Origin: JAHELQ01 sp965603365
GTDB lineage: Bacteria; Acidobacteriota; Aminicenantia; UBA2199
Direction: 5' to 3'
Length of the DNA stretch: 64,000 bases
NCBI GenBank assembly: GCA_965603365.1
Contig: CBFDCR010000010.1
Coordinates: 1-64,000, forward strand
This document shows positions 47,897-57,906 of the stretch, piece by piece (positions within the stretch are counted from its first letter, which is position 1; each line of letters opens with the position of its first letter). The notes under the pieces are model-generated. The model saw nothing but the letters and a program-made list of their open reading frames with translations, was not told the origin of the DNA and made no database searches. The position numbers and the translations under genes were made by a program.

Positions 47897-49066
47897 TTAG
47901 GTTGCTTTTTGGATGGCTTGATGGACCAGTTGGAGGTATTTTTCGTGGGTGTAGTGTTCCTGGCAGAATCGGGCGGCATTTTGGGCCACCTCTTTTCCCC
48001 TCTTCATGATAGCCGCCTTTATACCGTTGGCGAACGGTTCGGGTTCCGGCTCGGTCAGGATGGCGATGTCGGGGCTGAGGGACTGGGTGTGGGTATAGAG
48101 GTTGGTGGCCACCACCGGTATCCCGCTCTTGAGATAGGTGTAGATCTTCAGGGGGATGTTGGTGCCCAGGATCCGGGGCGAGACCAGCACCCGGGCAGTT
48201 TGCAAATAGTAGGGAATCTCATCGGGCGGTTTTGGGCCCAGCAGCATCACCCGCTGGTCTAGCCCCTTAGCCTCGGCATAGGCCCGGACACCGTCGATCT
48301 GTTCCGGTTTGCCGCCGATTAGAACCAGGCGAAAATCCCGGCCCAGGTAGGCCAGGCTGTCCAGCAGCAGGGGGATGCCCTGGTAGGGCTCTAAGGTGCC
48401 GGTGTACATGACGATGATGTGCTCGACCGCCTCTAACTCGGTCCGCACCGCCTGCAGCTTTCCCGGCTCCAGTTCCGTGGGCGTTTCGTCCAGGAAGTTT
48501 TCGATGAGGGTCAACTTTTTCGGATCGGTGAACCGGCCGGCATGTTCCAGCAGGGATTTACAGATTACGATCGCCGAGCGGGCATTTTTTAACGATATTT
48601 TCTCGATTCCCTTAAAAAATCCGACGATCAGCCGGGATCTGGTAAACTGGAAGTTCTCCATCTGCTGCACCAGCGAAGAGTGCATATCGTACAGGTGGGG
48701 AATTTTGAAGATCCTGTTGAAGAACACCCCCATGATGTTGGCCTCCTCATGGGTGTGGATGATGTCGTATTTTTCCTTGAGGAGGCGGCCGAAGGCTTTA
48801 ACAAAAAGGAAAAAATCCAGGATGATTTTTTTAAAGGAGGGGCCGGTTTTGACGCTCCTGATTCCGGGAGGACGAAAACTTCGGAAAATCCGCAGTCCCT
48901 CGATATCTTTGTCTTCGCCGATGGGATAGGTCACCAGGTCGACCCGGTGGCCCAGGGCGGTGAGCGCCTTGATGCGGAAGTACTCGGAAAAAGGGGTGCC
49001 CCGTGGCTCAAAGAAGGGCTCAGGGGCGATCATTAAGATCTTTAAGGTTTTAATGTTTTTCAAGGT
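47897..49066 (-). CDS. glycosyltransferase family 4 (GT-B)
   Basis: The product is a GT-B fold glycosyltransferase acting on envelope glycans or glycolipids at the membrane. It begins near LKILMIAPEPFFEPRGTPFS (first strand and glycine loop). Its C-terminal half has VMYTGTLEPYQGIPLLLDSL, the nucleotide-sugar region and GIPVVATNLYTHTQSL. I place the start at TTG 49066, so that the first beta strand is whole. An ATG at 49117 would overlap the upstream gene by 68 bases, and one at 49033 would cut the strand. It follows a GT2 gene with a short overlap, so they are one operon. Confidence 0.8.
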   Translation of the reverse strand, partial: TLKNIKTLKILMIAPEPFFEPRGTPFSEYFRIKALTALGHRVDLVTYPIGEDKDIEGLRIFRSFRPPGIRSVKTGPSFKKIILDFFLFVKAFGRLLKEKYDIIHTHEEANIMGVFFNRIFKIPHLYDMHSSLVQQMENFQFTRSRLIVGFFKGIEKISLKNARSAIVICKSLLEHAGRFTDPKKLTLIENFLDETPTELEPGKLQAVRTELEAVEHIIVMYTGTLEPYQGIPLLLDSLAYLGRDFRLVLIGGKPEQIDGVRAYAEAKGLDQRVMLLGPKPPDEIPYYLQTARVLVSPRILGTNIPLKIYTYLKSGIPVVATNLYTHTQSLSPDIAILTEPEPEPFANGIKAAIMKRGKEVAQNAARFCQEHYTHEKYLQLVHQAIQKAT

Positions 49067-50072
49067 ATTCAAGGTTGTTTTCGTCGAAGCCGATGGTCTC
49101 CCGGATGGAATAGACATTTTTATTCAAGCCTTCGTGGTAGATGCGGGACATCATCTCGGCAATTAAGCCTAAGGTGATCATCTGAAATCCCAAAAAGATC
49201 AACAAAACGGTAAAGAACAGCATAGGCCGGCCGGCGATGCCCTCCAACTGAACAAGCCTCAAGTAGGCCAGATAGAGTCCGAAACAGAAACCCGTCGTCA
49301 TCATCAGCAAACCGGTGCCGCCGAAGATCTGCAGGGGGCGGTGGGAAAAGGAGAGCAGGTATTTGATGGAGATCAGGTCCAGCACCACCCTGAAGGTGCG
49401 GCTCAGTCCGTATTTGGATTTGCCGAATCGCCGGGGCCGGTGGTTGACCGGAATTTCGATGGACTTGATCCCGATACGGGAGGCAATGGCGGGTATATAG
49501 CGGTGCATCTCACCGTACAGCTTGAGGTTTTTGACCACTTCCCGGGTAAATCCCCTCAGGGTACAGCCGTAGTCGTGCAGCTTGACCTTGGTGATAAAGG
49601 AGATCAATTTGTTGCCGAGGAAGGAGGGGATCTTGCGGGTAAAGAATCTATCTTTTCGGTCTTTTCGCCAGCCATTGACGATATCGTAACCTTCCAGGAC
49701 TGTATCCACCACCCTGGGGATGTCGGCCGGGTCGTTCTGGAGATCGCCGTCCAGGGTCACCACAATATCGCCCCGGCAGTAATCAAAGCCGGATGAGATG
49801 GCGGCGCTCTGACCGAAATTTTTCCGGAAACTGATGGCCTTGACCCGGGAATTTTTTTGATTGATTTTTTTTATTTGTTGAAGAGAGCGGTCGGTGCTGC
49901 CGTCGTTGATGAAGATGATTTCAAAATCCCGGTACAGGCCTTTTATGGCGGCGATGATTTCATCGTAAAGTGGCCCGATATTATCTTCCTCGTTGTAAAC
50001 CGGAATGACGATAGATAGATAAATTTCTTTCATATGGCTTTTTAACATATTTTGCCGCTCTTTACAATACAT
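49050..50072 (-). CDS. glycosyltransferase family 2, dolichyl/undecaprenyl-phosphate sugar synthase type
   Basis: The 340-residue protein has a GT-A domain: LSIVIPVYNEEDNIGPLYDE, FINDGSTDRS and VVTLDGDLQNDPADIP with the DxD-like metal site. Two C-terminal membrane helices (about 240-260 and 275-300) are as in GtrB/DPM1-like enzymes. It should move a sugar from a nucleotide carrier to a polyprenyl phosphate. The first 13 residues before MKEIYLSIV may not be translated; ATG 50033 is the alternative start. No clear ribosome site distinguishes them. It precedes the GT4 gene. Confidence 0.85.
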   Translation of the reverse strand: MYCKERQNMLKSHMKEIYLSIVIPVYNEEDNIGPLYDEIIAAIKGLYRDFEIIFINDGSTDRSLQQIKKINQKNSRVKAISFRKNFGQSAAISSGFDYCRGDIVVTLDGDLQNDPADIPRVVDTVLEGYDIVNGWRKDRKDRFFTRKIPSFLGNKLISFITKVKLHDYGCTLRGFTREVVKNLKLYGEMHRYIPAIASRIGIKSIEIPVNHRPRRFGKSKYGLSRTFRVVLDLISIKYLLSFSHRPLQIFGGTGLLMMTTGFCFGLYLAYLRLVQLEGIAGRPMLFFTVLLIFLGFQMITLGLIAEMMSRIYHEGLNKNVYSIRETIGFDENNLEYLEKH

Positions 50073-50161
50073 GTGGGCTGCGGATAAAGTTCTTTAGGCC
50101 CTTGTATTTTAGCCAAAAAAATATTACTATGTTAGAGAAATGTGTTTTATAGTTAGGAGTC

Positions 50162-50722
50162 ATGATGCCGGATATAAGTTTTACAGTCGAAAAATTAAGG
50201 GAAATAACCAGGCAGGAAAAACCGCCAGAGGAATTTTTTTCTCCCGTCATCCAGGAGATTGCCCAATTTTATATGGAGGTATTCGACCTTGAGGATACCG
50301 AGGTGGCAATCTTTTTATGTAATGAGGAAAAGAGTATCCTCTCCTTTGCCTATCCCGAACACCTGCTGGACGCAGGCATGATCCCGGTGAGTTCCAGCGA
50401 GGCTGTGGTGTCCATGATCTTTAGAACCCAGCGGTCCTTTATTGATAACAATTTTTCCCAGCAAAAACATTTATCTATATTTGAGCAGATCAGGATCCCG
50501 GGAAAAAAATCCCTCCCCATATGGAAACTGATAGGCACCTTGGTCACCCTGATCGACGATAATATCGGGGTAATCGAACTTTCCCGCAGGGCCGCTTCCT
50601 TTATCGAAGCCGGCAGAGATTTTACCAATGAGGACATGGAGTTTTTGAAGATGACCTTGATACAACTGGCCCCCTTTATTAAAAAGGTGATGCCCCAAAA
50701 TTTCAGGGGAAAATTGACATGA
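50162..50722 (+). CDS. GAF-like domain protein coupled to pyrE
   Basis: The 186-residue protein has helical ends and a central GAF-like alpha-beta core (about 35-170): DTEVAIFLCNEEKSILSFAY, then SSSEAVVSMIFRTQRSFIDN and IGTLVTLIDDNIGVIELSRR. The last block is the typical GAF end strand. No output domain is attached. Its stop overlaps the pyrE start (ATGA), so it is always made with orotate phosphoribosyltransferase. It could sense a nucleotide or other small ligand, but nothing in the sequence says which. Confidence 0.65.
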   Translation: MMPDISFTVEKLREITRQEKPPEEFFSPVIQEIAQFYMEVFDLEDTEVAIFLCNEEKSILSFAYPEHLLDAGMIPVSSSEAVVSMIFRTQRSFIDNNFSQQKHLSIFEQIRIPGKKSLPIWKLIGTLVTLIDDNIGVIELSRRAASFIEAGRDFTNEDMEFLKMTLIQLAPFIKKVMPQNFRGKLT

Positions 50723-51252
50723 GGGATCAATTAAAAAGGCTGCTGCTGCAAAAGTCTGTGATTACCGGCAGGGAATTTCAATTGGCCTCCGGTAAAACCA
50801 GCAATTTTTACGTGGATGCCCGGATTACCACGCTGCACCCCGAAGGGGCCTACCTGTGCGGTAAAATCTTCCTGGACATGTTGAAGGATTTCCAGGTAGA
50901 TGCCGTAGGCGGTTATTCCATCGGCGCTGACCCCATCGTCACCGCCATTGCCGTGCTCAGTTACCTAGATAAACGACCCATCCCCGCCTTTATCATCCGC
51001 AAGGAGGTCAAAGGCCACGGTACCGGCAAGGCCATCGAGGGCAATTTCCCCCGCAGTGGCCGGGTGGTCATTTTCGACGATGTGGTGACCTCCGGCGGTT
51101 CGATCTTAAAGGGTGCCCGACAGGTGGAGAGCGGGGGCGGTACGGTGGAGGCGGTGATGGCGGTAATCGATCGCCAGGAGGGCGGCAGAGAGGCCATCGA
51201 ATCCGCCGGCTACCGATTCCTGTCCATCTTCACCAGGCAGGATTTGATGTAG
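50719..51252 (+). CDS. pyrE: orotate phosphoribosyltransferase
   Basis: The 177-residue enzyme joins orotate to PRPP in pyrimidine synthesis. It has the flexible N-terminal region SGKTSNFYVDARITTLHPEG, the catalytic loop RKEVKGHGTGKAIEG (about 95-109) and the PRPP motif RVVIFDDVVTSGGS (about 115-128). It is short but complete for the family. No other pyr genes are nearby. Confidence 0.93.
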   Translation: MRDQLKRLLLQKSVITGREFQLASGKTSNFYVDARITTLHPEGAYLCGKIFLDMLKDFQVDAVGGYSIGADPIVTAIAVLSYLDKRPIPAFIIRKEVKGHGTGKAIEGNFPRSGRVVIFDDVVTSGGSILKGARQVESGGGTVEAVMAVIDRQEGGREAIESAGYRFLSIFTRQDLM

Positions 51253-51266
51253 ACGATATTTCTAAA

Positions 51267-52256
51267 TTACGAATTACGGAGCTGTTGAATCGTATCGATG
51301 ACCCTGGGGTGAATGGCCGGTATTGCTGCCAGGATCCCGGTGTTATGCTGCAATTTTTCCCCGGCGTTAAAATCCAGTTTTTCCCCCAGGATGTCTGTGA
51401 CCAGGCCTCCGGCCTCTTCCACAATCAGGCTGCCGGCTGCATGATCCCATATTTTTTCTTTATAGTCCGGGGTTTTGGGGTGGGGGATTCGCAGATATAT
51501 CTCCGCCCGGCCCGCGGCCACCAATCCATACTTCACCTGGCTGTCCATCTGCACCGGCTGGGCGGCTATGTGCAGTATTTTGGCGATCCGGCCCTGCATC
51601 TCCTGGTTGCTGTGGGCCGATACATAACTCTCCACAAACCGCATCCGCAGGGGGTCGGTGATCCCGGATACCCGGGCCGGTCGGGATTGGCCGGAATGGA
51701 TGTCTCTAACGGCCGCGCCCTCGCCCTGAACCGCAGATACAAGGCAGCCCGATTTTTTCCGGCTTTCGGCAGATGTCAGGTTGGGGCAGCCTAAGATTCC
51801 CAGTTTAACCGAGCCTTCCACGATGAGTGCTAAGGCTAAGGCAAATTGTTCCCCCCGCAGAAATCCTTTGGTACCGTCGATGGGATCCAGGGTCCAGAAT
51901 GCCTGGTTCGGCGACTGACAGCCCAGGTCGATGCTCTCGAACAGGTTGTCCCGATTCAAAAATGTTCGGATTTCGGCATCCCGGTCGATATAAGCGACTA
52001 TTTTCTCGAGGATTTCCCGGTTTTCGGGCCTCTTTAGGGCGGCCGAGTCCTCTTCCGCCACGATGGGGAGGTGGGGAAACTCCCGGTGTAAAATACGGCA
52101 GATAATGGCCTGGGAAGCAAAATCGGCGATGGTCACCGGGCTTTTGTCTGCCTTCGTAATGGCGTCGCCGAAAGACAGTTCCTGCTGGATCAATTTTGTC
52201 ATCCCCATGGCCGCCAAAACCGCCTGCTCAGCGACTTTCTTTTCCGTTTCAAACAT
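51267..52256 (-). CDS. inositol monophosphatase family, CysQ-like 3'(2'),5'-bisphosphate nucleotidase
   Basis: The 329-residue enzyme has the magnesium-dependent phosphatase motifs: VAEEDSAAL (about 65), DPIDGTKGFLRGEQFALALA (about 121-140) and IWDHAAGSLIVEEAGG (about 263-278). The length and the GTKGFLRG form match eukaryotic-type HAL2/CysQ enzymes that remove phosphate from PAP and PAPS. It would recycle PAP after sulfation or sulfate assimilation. It is convergent with pyrE with only 14 bases between stop codons. Confidence 0.87.
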   Translation of the reverse strand: MFETEKKVAEQAVLAAMGMTKLIQQELSFGDAITKADKSPVTIADFASQAIICRILHREFPHLPIVAEEDSAALKRPENREILEKIVAYIDRDAEIRTFLNRDNLFESIDLGCQSPNQAFWTLDPIDGTKGFLRGEQFALALALIVEGSVKLGILGCPNLTSAESRKKSGCLVSAVQGEGAAVRDIHSGQSRPARVSGITDPLRMRFVESYVSAHSNQEMQGRIAKILHIAAQPVQMDSQVKYGLVAAGRAEIYLRIPHPKTPDYKEKIWDHAAGSLIVEEAGGLVTDILGEKLDFNAGEKLQHNTGILAAIPAIHPRVIDTIQQLRNS

Positions 52257-52369
52257 GGCTGAATATTTCTCCTATTTGGTTTTCAAACCCAGGGCTATAT
52301 TATCGGTGTTACCCCCCCCTGCTGTCAACAAAAAAATAAAAGAATACAGGCACGGTAAGGGGAGTGAAG

Positions 52370-52398
52370 TTGACTAAAGGGGGGAGAATGTTTTATTA
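52370..52398 (+). promoter_or_regulatory. possible promoter of the HD-domain gene
   Basis: TTGACT (52370-52375) and TTATTA (52393-52398) with a 17-base spacer; the -10 match is mediocre. The gene begins 17 bases downstream. Confidence 0.4.
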
Positions 52399-52415
52399 TT
52401 GAGTGAGTGTGGATC

Positions 52416-53327
52416 ATGAAAAAGGTGTCGAACTTCGAAGAGCTTGTCTCTGCCTTCTACCCTGAGTTGGTTGGCCGGGTAAAACAGGTGATTGAAGAGT
52501 CTGAGCGGCTGTATATTAGAGAAAAGGGGCAGACGATTGATGCGGGCGAAAGTTTTCTGTGGCAGCACACCCGGGAGGTGGCCGCCGTTGCCTTGAGACT
52601 GGCAGTTGCCGAAGGCGTCGATCCCTTGCTGCCGGTGACCGCCGCCCTCTTCCATGATATCGGCAAATTTACCGGCGGCCGGTATCATGCGGATGACATC
52701 CCGGAGGAGGAAGAGGCCGCAGGGATGGCCCGGGAAATGCTGGAGGCGGCTGGCATGCCGGAAGATCATATGGTCGAGGTGGTGGGCGGGCTCGAGTCCC
52801 TCTATAACGAGAATGTCGAGAGCAATTATACAGCCGATATTGTCCACGATGCCGACTTTCTGTGCAAATTTGGCTTTTTGGGGGCGGCCCACTTTTTCCA
52901 GAAGGCTGCCCTGCGGGGCAGGCCCCTGCAGCGGGCCGTGCTGCGGGATTTGAGCAAAGAGCTGACTTACGCAGCCTGCCTGCCGGCCAACATGCGCAGC
53001 GCCGCGGCCGGGAAAATGGCGGCCAAGAAGAGGGATGATTCCTTGACCTTTTTCCGGGGGCTGCTTCGGGAGCTGCGGGACACCGGTATTGGGGACTATA
53101 GAGTCGAGGTGAGCGAATGGAAGCCTCCCCAGGAGCCGACAACAGGCATAGAGGTGAGGCTGGTTATCCCTTCGGCCTGTGAAGGGTGCGGCTCCGGCCT
53201 AAAGGTGGATTTTTCCACCGAGAGGGGCATCAAATGCCGGAAGTTGAGGGCAGACGTCAGATGCCGCGGCTGCGGCCATTCGTATGACATCTCATTTTGC
53301 CTGCCGGAAGTAAAGGTTAAAAGATAA
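52416..53327 (+). CDS. HD-domain hydrolase with C-terminal Cys-rich domain
   Basis: The 303-residue protein has an HD phosphohydrolase domain: WQHTREVAAVALRLA (His51), ALFHDIGKFTGG (His80-Asp81), and further His/Asp in GGRYHADDIP and ADIVHDADFLCKFG. A C-terminal domain (about 235-303) holds CEGCGSG, IKCRKL, VRCRGCG and FCLPE, a probable zinc ribbon. HD enzymes cut phosphoester bonds in nucleotides or metal-dependent second messengers. The zinc-ribbon extension suggests nucleic-acid or protein binding. The start is ATG 52416; a GTG at 52407 is in frame, and neither has a strong ribosome site. Confidence 0.78.
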   Translation: MKKVSNFEELVSAFYPELVGRVKQVIEESERLYIREKGQTIDAGESFLWQHTREVAAVALRLAVAEGVDPLLPVTAALFHDIGKFTGGRYHADDIPEEEEAAGMAREMLEAAGMPEDHMVEVVGGLESLYNENVESNYTADIVHDADFLCKFGFLGAAHFFQKAALRGRPLQRAVLRDLSKELTYAACLPANMRSAAAGKMAAKKRDDSLTFFRGLLRELRDTGIGDYRVEVSEWKPPQEPTTGIEVRLVIPSACEGCGSGLKVDFSTERGIKCRKLRADVRCRGCGHSYDISFCLPEVKVKR

Positions 53328-53340
53328 GTGGTCGACCACT

Positions 53341-56300
53341 TTAGTACTTCTTGACTAACACCATAGACTTGTAGTCCCGGTGAAAGCCGAAGTGTTGCAG
53401 GGCCGGTCGGTAGGGGCTCTCCAGCACCGGTTGTCGGTTGACGGTTTCGACACTGATGTATTTCAGCGGCTGAAATTGGCGGCCGATCAGCACCTTAAAA
53501 AATTCGAGATAGTCACCCAGGCGGGGATGGTCGGCCTCGACCCGGAATTCCACTTCCTGGCCGTTTTTCCTTGATACCAGTACCAAAACCCGGCCCTGAA
53601 ACACCAGGTGGGTGGCAGCGAGGCGGTGGGGAAATCGACCCTTGAGATCTTCGAGATATATGCCGCAGGGGGAGGCGGGGTCAGCGGCGTTCAGCCAGTA
53701 CACGGCATCCTCCGGCAGTCCCTGCTGCAAGAGCCGCAGGGCCGCGGGAGAACAGAATTGCAGCCCCGGGATGCCTTTAAAAAAATGGCCGGAGGTAATT
53801 TCGCCGGACAGTTCCATCAACCTCAGCACCGGAAAGACGTCGGCCCAGCGCAGGCCGGGCAGCTCGTTCCACAAGATCTCCCGAAACAGGATGCCGCAGC
53901 GCAGCAGCAGTTGCCGGATGCGGTCTTTGACGATTTCCTGTCGATCCAGGGCATCGATGGATTCGCCCTCCATCCCCTTCAATGGATACCAGTTGCCGCT
54001 AAAAGGGCGGCTGCTCTGCCAGCGGTTGAAGCCGATCCGCCGGGGACGCCGGCCGCGGCTTCGGCTCGTTTCCGCCGGCACTTCGGCCTTAAACCTGTTC
54101 ATGATGCCGGTTCTCACCGTCTGATAGTCATCGTTGGTGATGCGGCCGTTAAAGGCCAAATCCCACAGGGCACCGCTTACCTCGCGGCTGGGCAGTTGTG
54201 AGGCGGCGGCGATGTCTTCCAGGGCCAGTTTGCCGATGGTACGGGAAAATAGTTGTTCCAGCCTCGCCGCGGCTTCGGCTGTATTAGGGCCGTTACCGCC
54301 GCCGGACTGTTCCGCCGGATTGGCAAAGAGTTCGTAGTCCGATTCAAAACAGAAGCCGATCCGTTCTCGGCCGCAGCCGAACCAGGTCAATTCGTTTTGC
54401 CGTATCGCCGTATCCAGCCAGTTTGTGTAATAGGGGGAGAGCCGGGCCGGCAGGATATCGGTCTCCCACAGCGCGGCTTTAGCGGGGCAGCCGAACAATT
54501 GCTCCAGGCGGTGCTGTAAATCTTCCAGCCCCTCGCCGGGGACAGTGAGTCCGTGGTAGGCGGCCAGGAACAGGGGCAGGGCATCGATTCCCAGCGGCTC
54601 AAACACCGGGCGGGCCGCGGCCCGCTGCAGCCGCAGTAAAATTTCTACATTCCGGGTGTCACAAATTTCCAGCGGACCGTCTGGCCGGAACTGGTCGACG
54701 ATGACGGTGCCATCTTCCGCCAGCGCATCGAGGCCGGCGGACAACCGCTCTGCCGACAACTCCAGGGTATCCCGGACAAAATCACGACAGACGGGCCCAT
54801 AAAACCGCAGCCACTCCGCCAGGAAACCCGTCAGGGCGGCATCGGCAGAGTGAAGGGCCCGGTCGATGCGGGGCAGTTGCTCTGCCGCCATCACCGCCGA
54901 TAATACGCCTTTTTCCTGCCGGTAGTATAGACGATCTTCGATGGGCTTCACCACTTCCTCCGGCTCTACCCGGTGGTCCCGCTGGACGGCGGACAGCAAG
55001 TCAGCCCACTCTGCCGCCGGGATGTACTGCCGCTCCTTCACCCACAATAACAATTCTTCGGCACTCCCGGGGGCATAACCGGGGTAGAGGCGCTGCAGTT
55101 TCCGCCCAAAGGTCTCGATCAGATCTTCGGAAAAGCGGGGCCGCAGGTGGGAAGCATAGATAACCTCCTTAAACAGGCGGTCGCTCAGGTTGGTCTGCAA
55201 TTTCGAGCCAGGGGCGTCGTCCAGGTACATGTAGTAACTGGTTTGACGCCAGATGATGCCCTGGGCAAAGGGGGAGGGTTTGGCGGTAACGGCCTCGGTA
55301 ATTTTGATCTCCCCGGCCTGGATCTCTTCCAGCAAGCGGGCCAGGGTATCGATCTCGAAGTCGTGGTTCAAACAGTCCCGCCAGGTCTCCAGCAGGATGG
55401 GAAAGTTATCGTACCGGGAAACCGCCTCCAGCAGCTTTTTAGACCGCAGGCGGTTGAACCACAGGGGCAGGCGCTGGTGAAAACCTCGCCGGGGCAGGAG
55501 CAGGGCCCGCTGGGCATTCTCCCGGAACCGGGCACTGAAGTAGCCGGTGCTCTCCAGTTTCTGGCGCAGCCGCCTAAAGATTTGCTCCGGCCCGACCAGG
55601 GCGAACAGATCGGCGGCACCGAAGGCGTGGGGCAGATTGAGCATGATGCAGTCGTTGTTGACAAAAACCTCCAGGGGATAACCGTACTTCTCTTCCCAGG
55701 CAGCGGCTAAGGCAAAGGCAAAGGGGCGGTTTACCCGTCCGCCCCAGAAGGTATGCAGCACCGTTTGTTTGGCATCGGTGACGTTGGCGGGGTCCTGGAA
55801 GTGTTCCACCAGCAGGTGGCGGCGGTGGGGCAGCGGTGCCTTTGTTTCGGTCTTTTGTTCTCTGATATAGCGGATCAACTCGTCGGCTGCGCCCTCGCTC
55901 ATGTGGTGCCGATCGAGCAATTTACGGCGGAAGGCCGTGCCCTCCAGCCGGGTATCGGCCTCCTCCAGGAACTCGCCGATCCGCTGCGACAGGTGAAAGG
56001 AGCGGTTCATCTCCTCGGCCCGCCAGAAGGGGACCAGGCTGTTGCTCTGGGGAACCTGCACCACCTCCACGTCGTTGTGGGTGATGCGCACGATCCGCCA
56101 GATCTGGTTGCCCATTGGGAAGGCATCGCCCAGAGAGCGCTCCCAGACAAATTCTTCGTCTAGTTCGCCGATTTTGGCTTTGGCATCGGCAACCCGCAGG
56201 TTATAATAACCCCGGTCCGGGATCACGCCGCCGGAGAGGTAGAGCAGCATGGCGGTACTGTCTCTGGCCTTTGCCGTATTTTTCAGCCGGTCCACCAGCA

Positions 56301-57750
56301 GCCGGGGCTTCAATTCCCGGATGCGGCTGTCGGCATAACGGCCGGCCAGCATCTCCACCACCAGGTCGAACTCCTCCCGTCTCAAATCGTGATAGGGGTA
56401 ACCGGCCCGGATTTCACCGTAAAGATCCTCGATATCCCGGGCTGCCAATAGGGTCATGGACAGAATGACCTGGGCCACCACATCCAGGGGCCCTTTAAGG
56501 GGCCGCATCTCCTCGATGGCTTCGCCGTCGATCTGGGCTGCCAGTACGGCGGCATCGAGAAAGTCGCGGCGGTGGAGGGGGGCAAAAATGCCCCGGGATA
56601 CCTGGCCCACGCCGTGACCGGCGCGGCCGATTCGCTGTATGGCCGAAGAGACCGAGAAGGGGGCCTGGATCAACACCACCTGGTCCACGCTGCCGATATC
56701 GATACCCAGTTCCAGCGAGCTGGTGGCCACGATGGCCGAGAGTTCCCCCTCTTTGAATCGTCTCTCCACCACCGCCCGGATCTCTTTTGCTAGAGAGCCG
56801 TGGTGGGAGTAGACGCGATTTTCCCCTTCCGTCTCGTTGATCAGGCGGGTCACCTTCTCTACCAGGCGGCGGCTGTTGGTAAAAAACAGGGTGGAGCGGC
56901 CGTGGGCCATCAACTGCCGCCACTGGCCTACCAGGGCCCGCCACCAATCTTCCTTGCCGCCGATGTCGGCCGCCCGGTCCGGGATGTGGACGCCGATGTC
57001 GTATCTCTTTGGGGTATCGGATTTGACGATGGCGACTCGCCGTTTTTCATAGGTATATTCGCCTCCGGTTTTCCGGGCCTGATACCCGCCGATAAACTCT
57101 GCCACTGCCTCCAGAGGCCTGACCGTGGCCGACAGGGCGATGCGCTGAAATTCGCCGCACAGCGGCACCAATCGCTCGATCGCGGTGATCAGGTAGGTGC
57201 CCCGTTTGTTCGGCACCACCGCGTGGATTTCATCCAGGATGACGGTGGATATTCCTGTGAGCACCCTCCGGCCGCTCCGGGAAGCCAGCAGGATGTTGAG
57301 GCTTTCAGGGGTGGTAATGAATATCTCCGGCGGGTGGCGCACCATTTGCCGCCGCTGCGCCGGCTCGGTATCGCCGCTGCGTACCGCGGTGCGGATCTCC
57401 GGGAAGGGCACACCGGCGGCTTCAAAGTACGACTTTAACTCCCGCAGCGGCCGTTCCAGGTTGCGTTGAATGTCGTTGTTGAGGGCCTTTAGGGGCGAAA
57501 TATACAGCACCCGATTCCGGTCGGGGGCGCCTTTCTCATCTAAAAAACGGTTGATGGCCCACAAAAAGGCCGTTAAGGTCTTGCCGCTGCCGGTGGGGGC
57601 CGTCACCAGTACATGCTTGCCGTCGGCGATCTCCGGCCAGGCCCGGGCCTGAATGTCGGTGGGGGTTCCCACCTGCCGGGAAAACCATTCCCGCACCAGC
57701 GGGTGAAACCGGGCCAGCACATCCTCTGTCTCTGGACTAGTCTGCTGCAT
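53341..57750 (-). CDS. lhr: full-length Lhr-type DNA helicase
   Basis: The 1469-residue protein is a long Lhr (large helicase-related) superfamily 2 enzyme, a 3'-5' translocase in DNA repair. Motifs seen are ATGxxT-type VTAPTGSGKTLTAFLWAI (about 49-66), ILDEIHAVVPNKRG (DEIH), ALSATVRPLEAV and the later SLELGIDIG and IQRIGRAGHG. After the two RecA domains come the winged-helix and Lhr-core domains and a long C-terminal region (about 900-1469), as in mycobacterial Lhr. The minus-strand promoter region contains TGATATAAT (TATAAT at 57792-57787), an extended -10. It is head to head with a radical SAM gene. Confidence 0.9.
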   Translation of the reverse strand: MQQTSPETEDVLARFHPLVREWFSRQVGTPTDIQARAWPEIADGKHVLVTAPTGSGKTLTAFLWAINRFLDEKGAPDRNRVLYISPLKALNNDIQRNLERPLRELKSYFEAAGVPFPEIRTAVRSGDTEPAQRRQMVRHPPEIFITTPESLNILLASRSGRRVLTGISTVILDEIHAVVPNKRGTYLITAIERLVPLCGEFQRIALSATVRPLEAVAEFIGGYQARKTGGEYTYEKRRVAIVKSDTPKRYDIGVHIPDRAADIGGKEDWWRALVGQWRQLMAHGRSTLFFTNSRRLVEKVTRLINETEGENRVYSHHGSLAKEIRAVVERRFKEGELSAIVATSSLELGIDIGSVDQVVLIQAPFSVSSAIQRIGRAGHGVGQVSRGIFAPLHRRDFLDAAVLAAQIDGEAIEEMRPLKGPLDVVAQVILSMTLLAARDIEDLYGEIRAGYPYHDLRREEFDLVVEMLAGRYADSRIRELKPRLLVDRLKNTAKARDSTAMLLYLSGGVIPDRGYYNLRVADAKAKIGELDEEFVWERSLGDAFPMGNQIWRIVRITHNDVEVVQVPQSNSLVPFWRAEEMNRSFHLSQRIGEFLEEADTRLEGTAFRRKLLDRHHMSEGAADELIRYIREQKTETKAPLPHRRHLLVEHFQDPANVTDAKQTVLHTFWGGRVNRPFAFALAAAWEEKYGYPLEVFVNNDCIMLNLPHAFGAADLFALVGPEQIFRRLRQKLESTGYFSARFRENAQRALLLPRRGFHQRLPLWFNRLRSKKLLEAVSRYDNFPILLETWRDCLNHDFEIDTLARLLEEIQAGEIKITEAVTAKPSPFAQGIIWRQTSYYMYLDDAPGSKLQTNLSDRLFKEVIYASHLRPRFSEDLIETFGRKLQRLYPGYAPGSAEELLLWVKERQYIPAAEWADLLSAVQRDHRVEPEEVVKPIEDRLYYRQEKGVLSAVMAAEQLPRIDRALHSADAALTGFLAEWLRFYGPVCRDFVRDTLELSAERLSAGLDALAEDGTVIVDQFRPDGPLEICDTRNVEILLRLQRAAARPVFEPLGIDALPLFLAAYHGLTVPGEGLEDLQHRLEQLFGCPAKAALWETDILPARLSPYYTNWLDTAIRQNELTWFGCGRERIGFCFESDYELFANPAEQSGGGNGPNTAEAAARLEQLFSRTIGKLALEDIAAASQLPSREVSGALWDLAFNGRITNDDYQTVRTGIMNRFKAEVPAETSRSRGRRPRRIGFNRWQSSRPFSGNWYPLKGMEGESIDALDRQEIVKDRIRQLLLRCGILFREILWNELPGLRWADVFPVLRLMELSGEITSGHFFKGIPGLQFCSPAALRLLQQGLPEDAVYWLNAADPASPCGIYLEDLKGRFPHRLAATHLVFQGRVLVLVSRKNGQEVEFRVEADHPRLGDYLEFFKVLIGRQFQPLKYISVETVNRQPVLESPYRPALQHFGFHRDYKSMVLVKKY

Positions 57751-57906
57751 CGGGATATCCCTCGTTTGCCGATATGAACATCAGGCATTATATCACAGTT
57801 ACCCTCGATTCAATAAAGTACTTTCAATACAAAAAAGGGTTAAAATTGTCAACTGCAGTTGGCAAAAATACTCGTTTTTTGTAAAGTGAAGTTTGCAAAA
57901 GAGACC

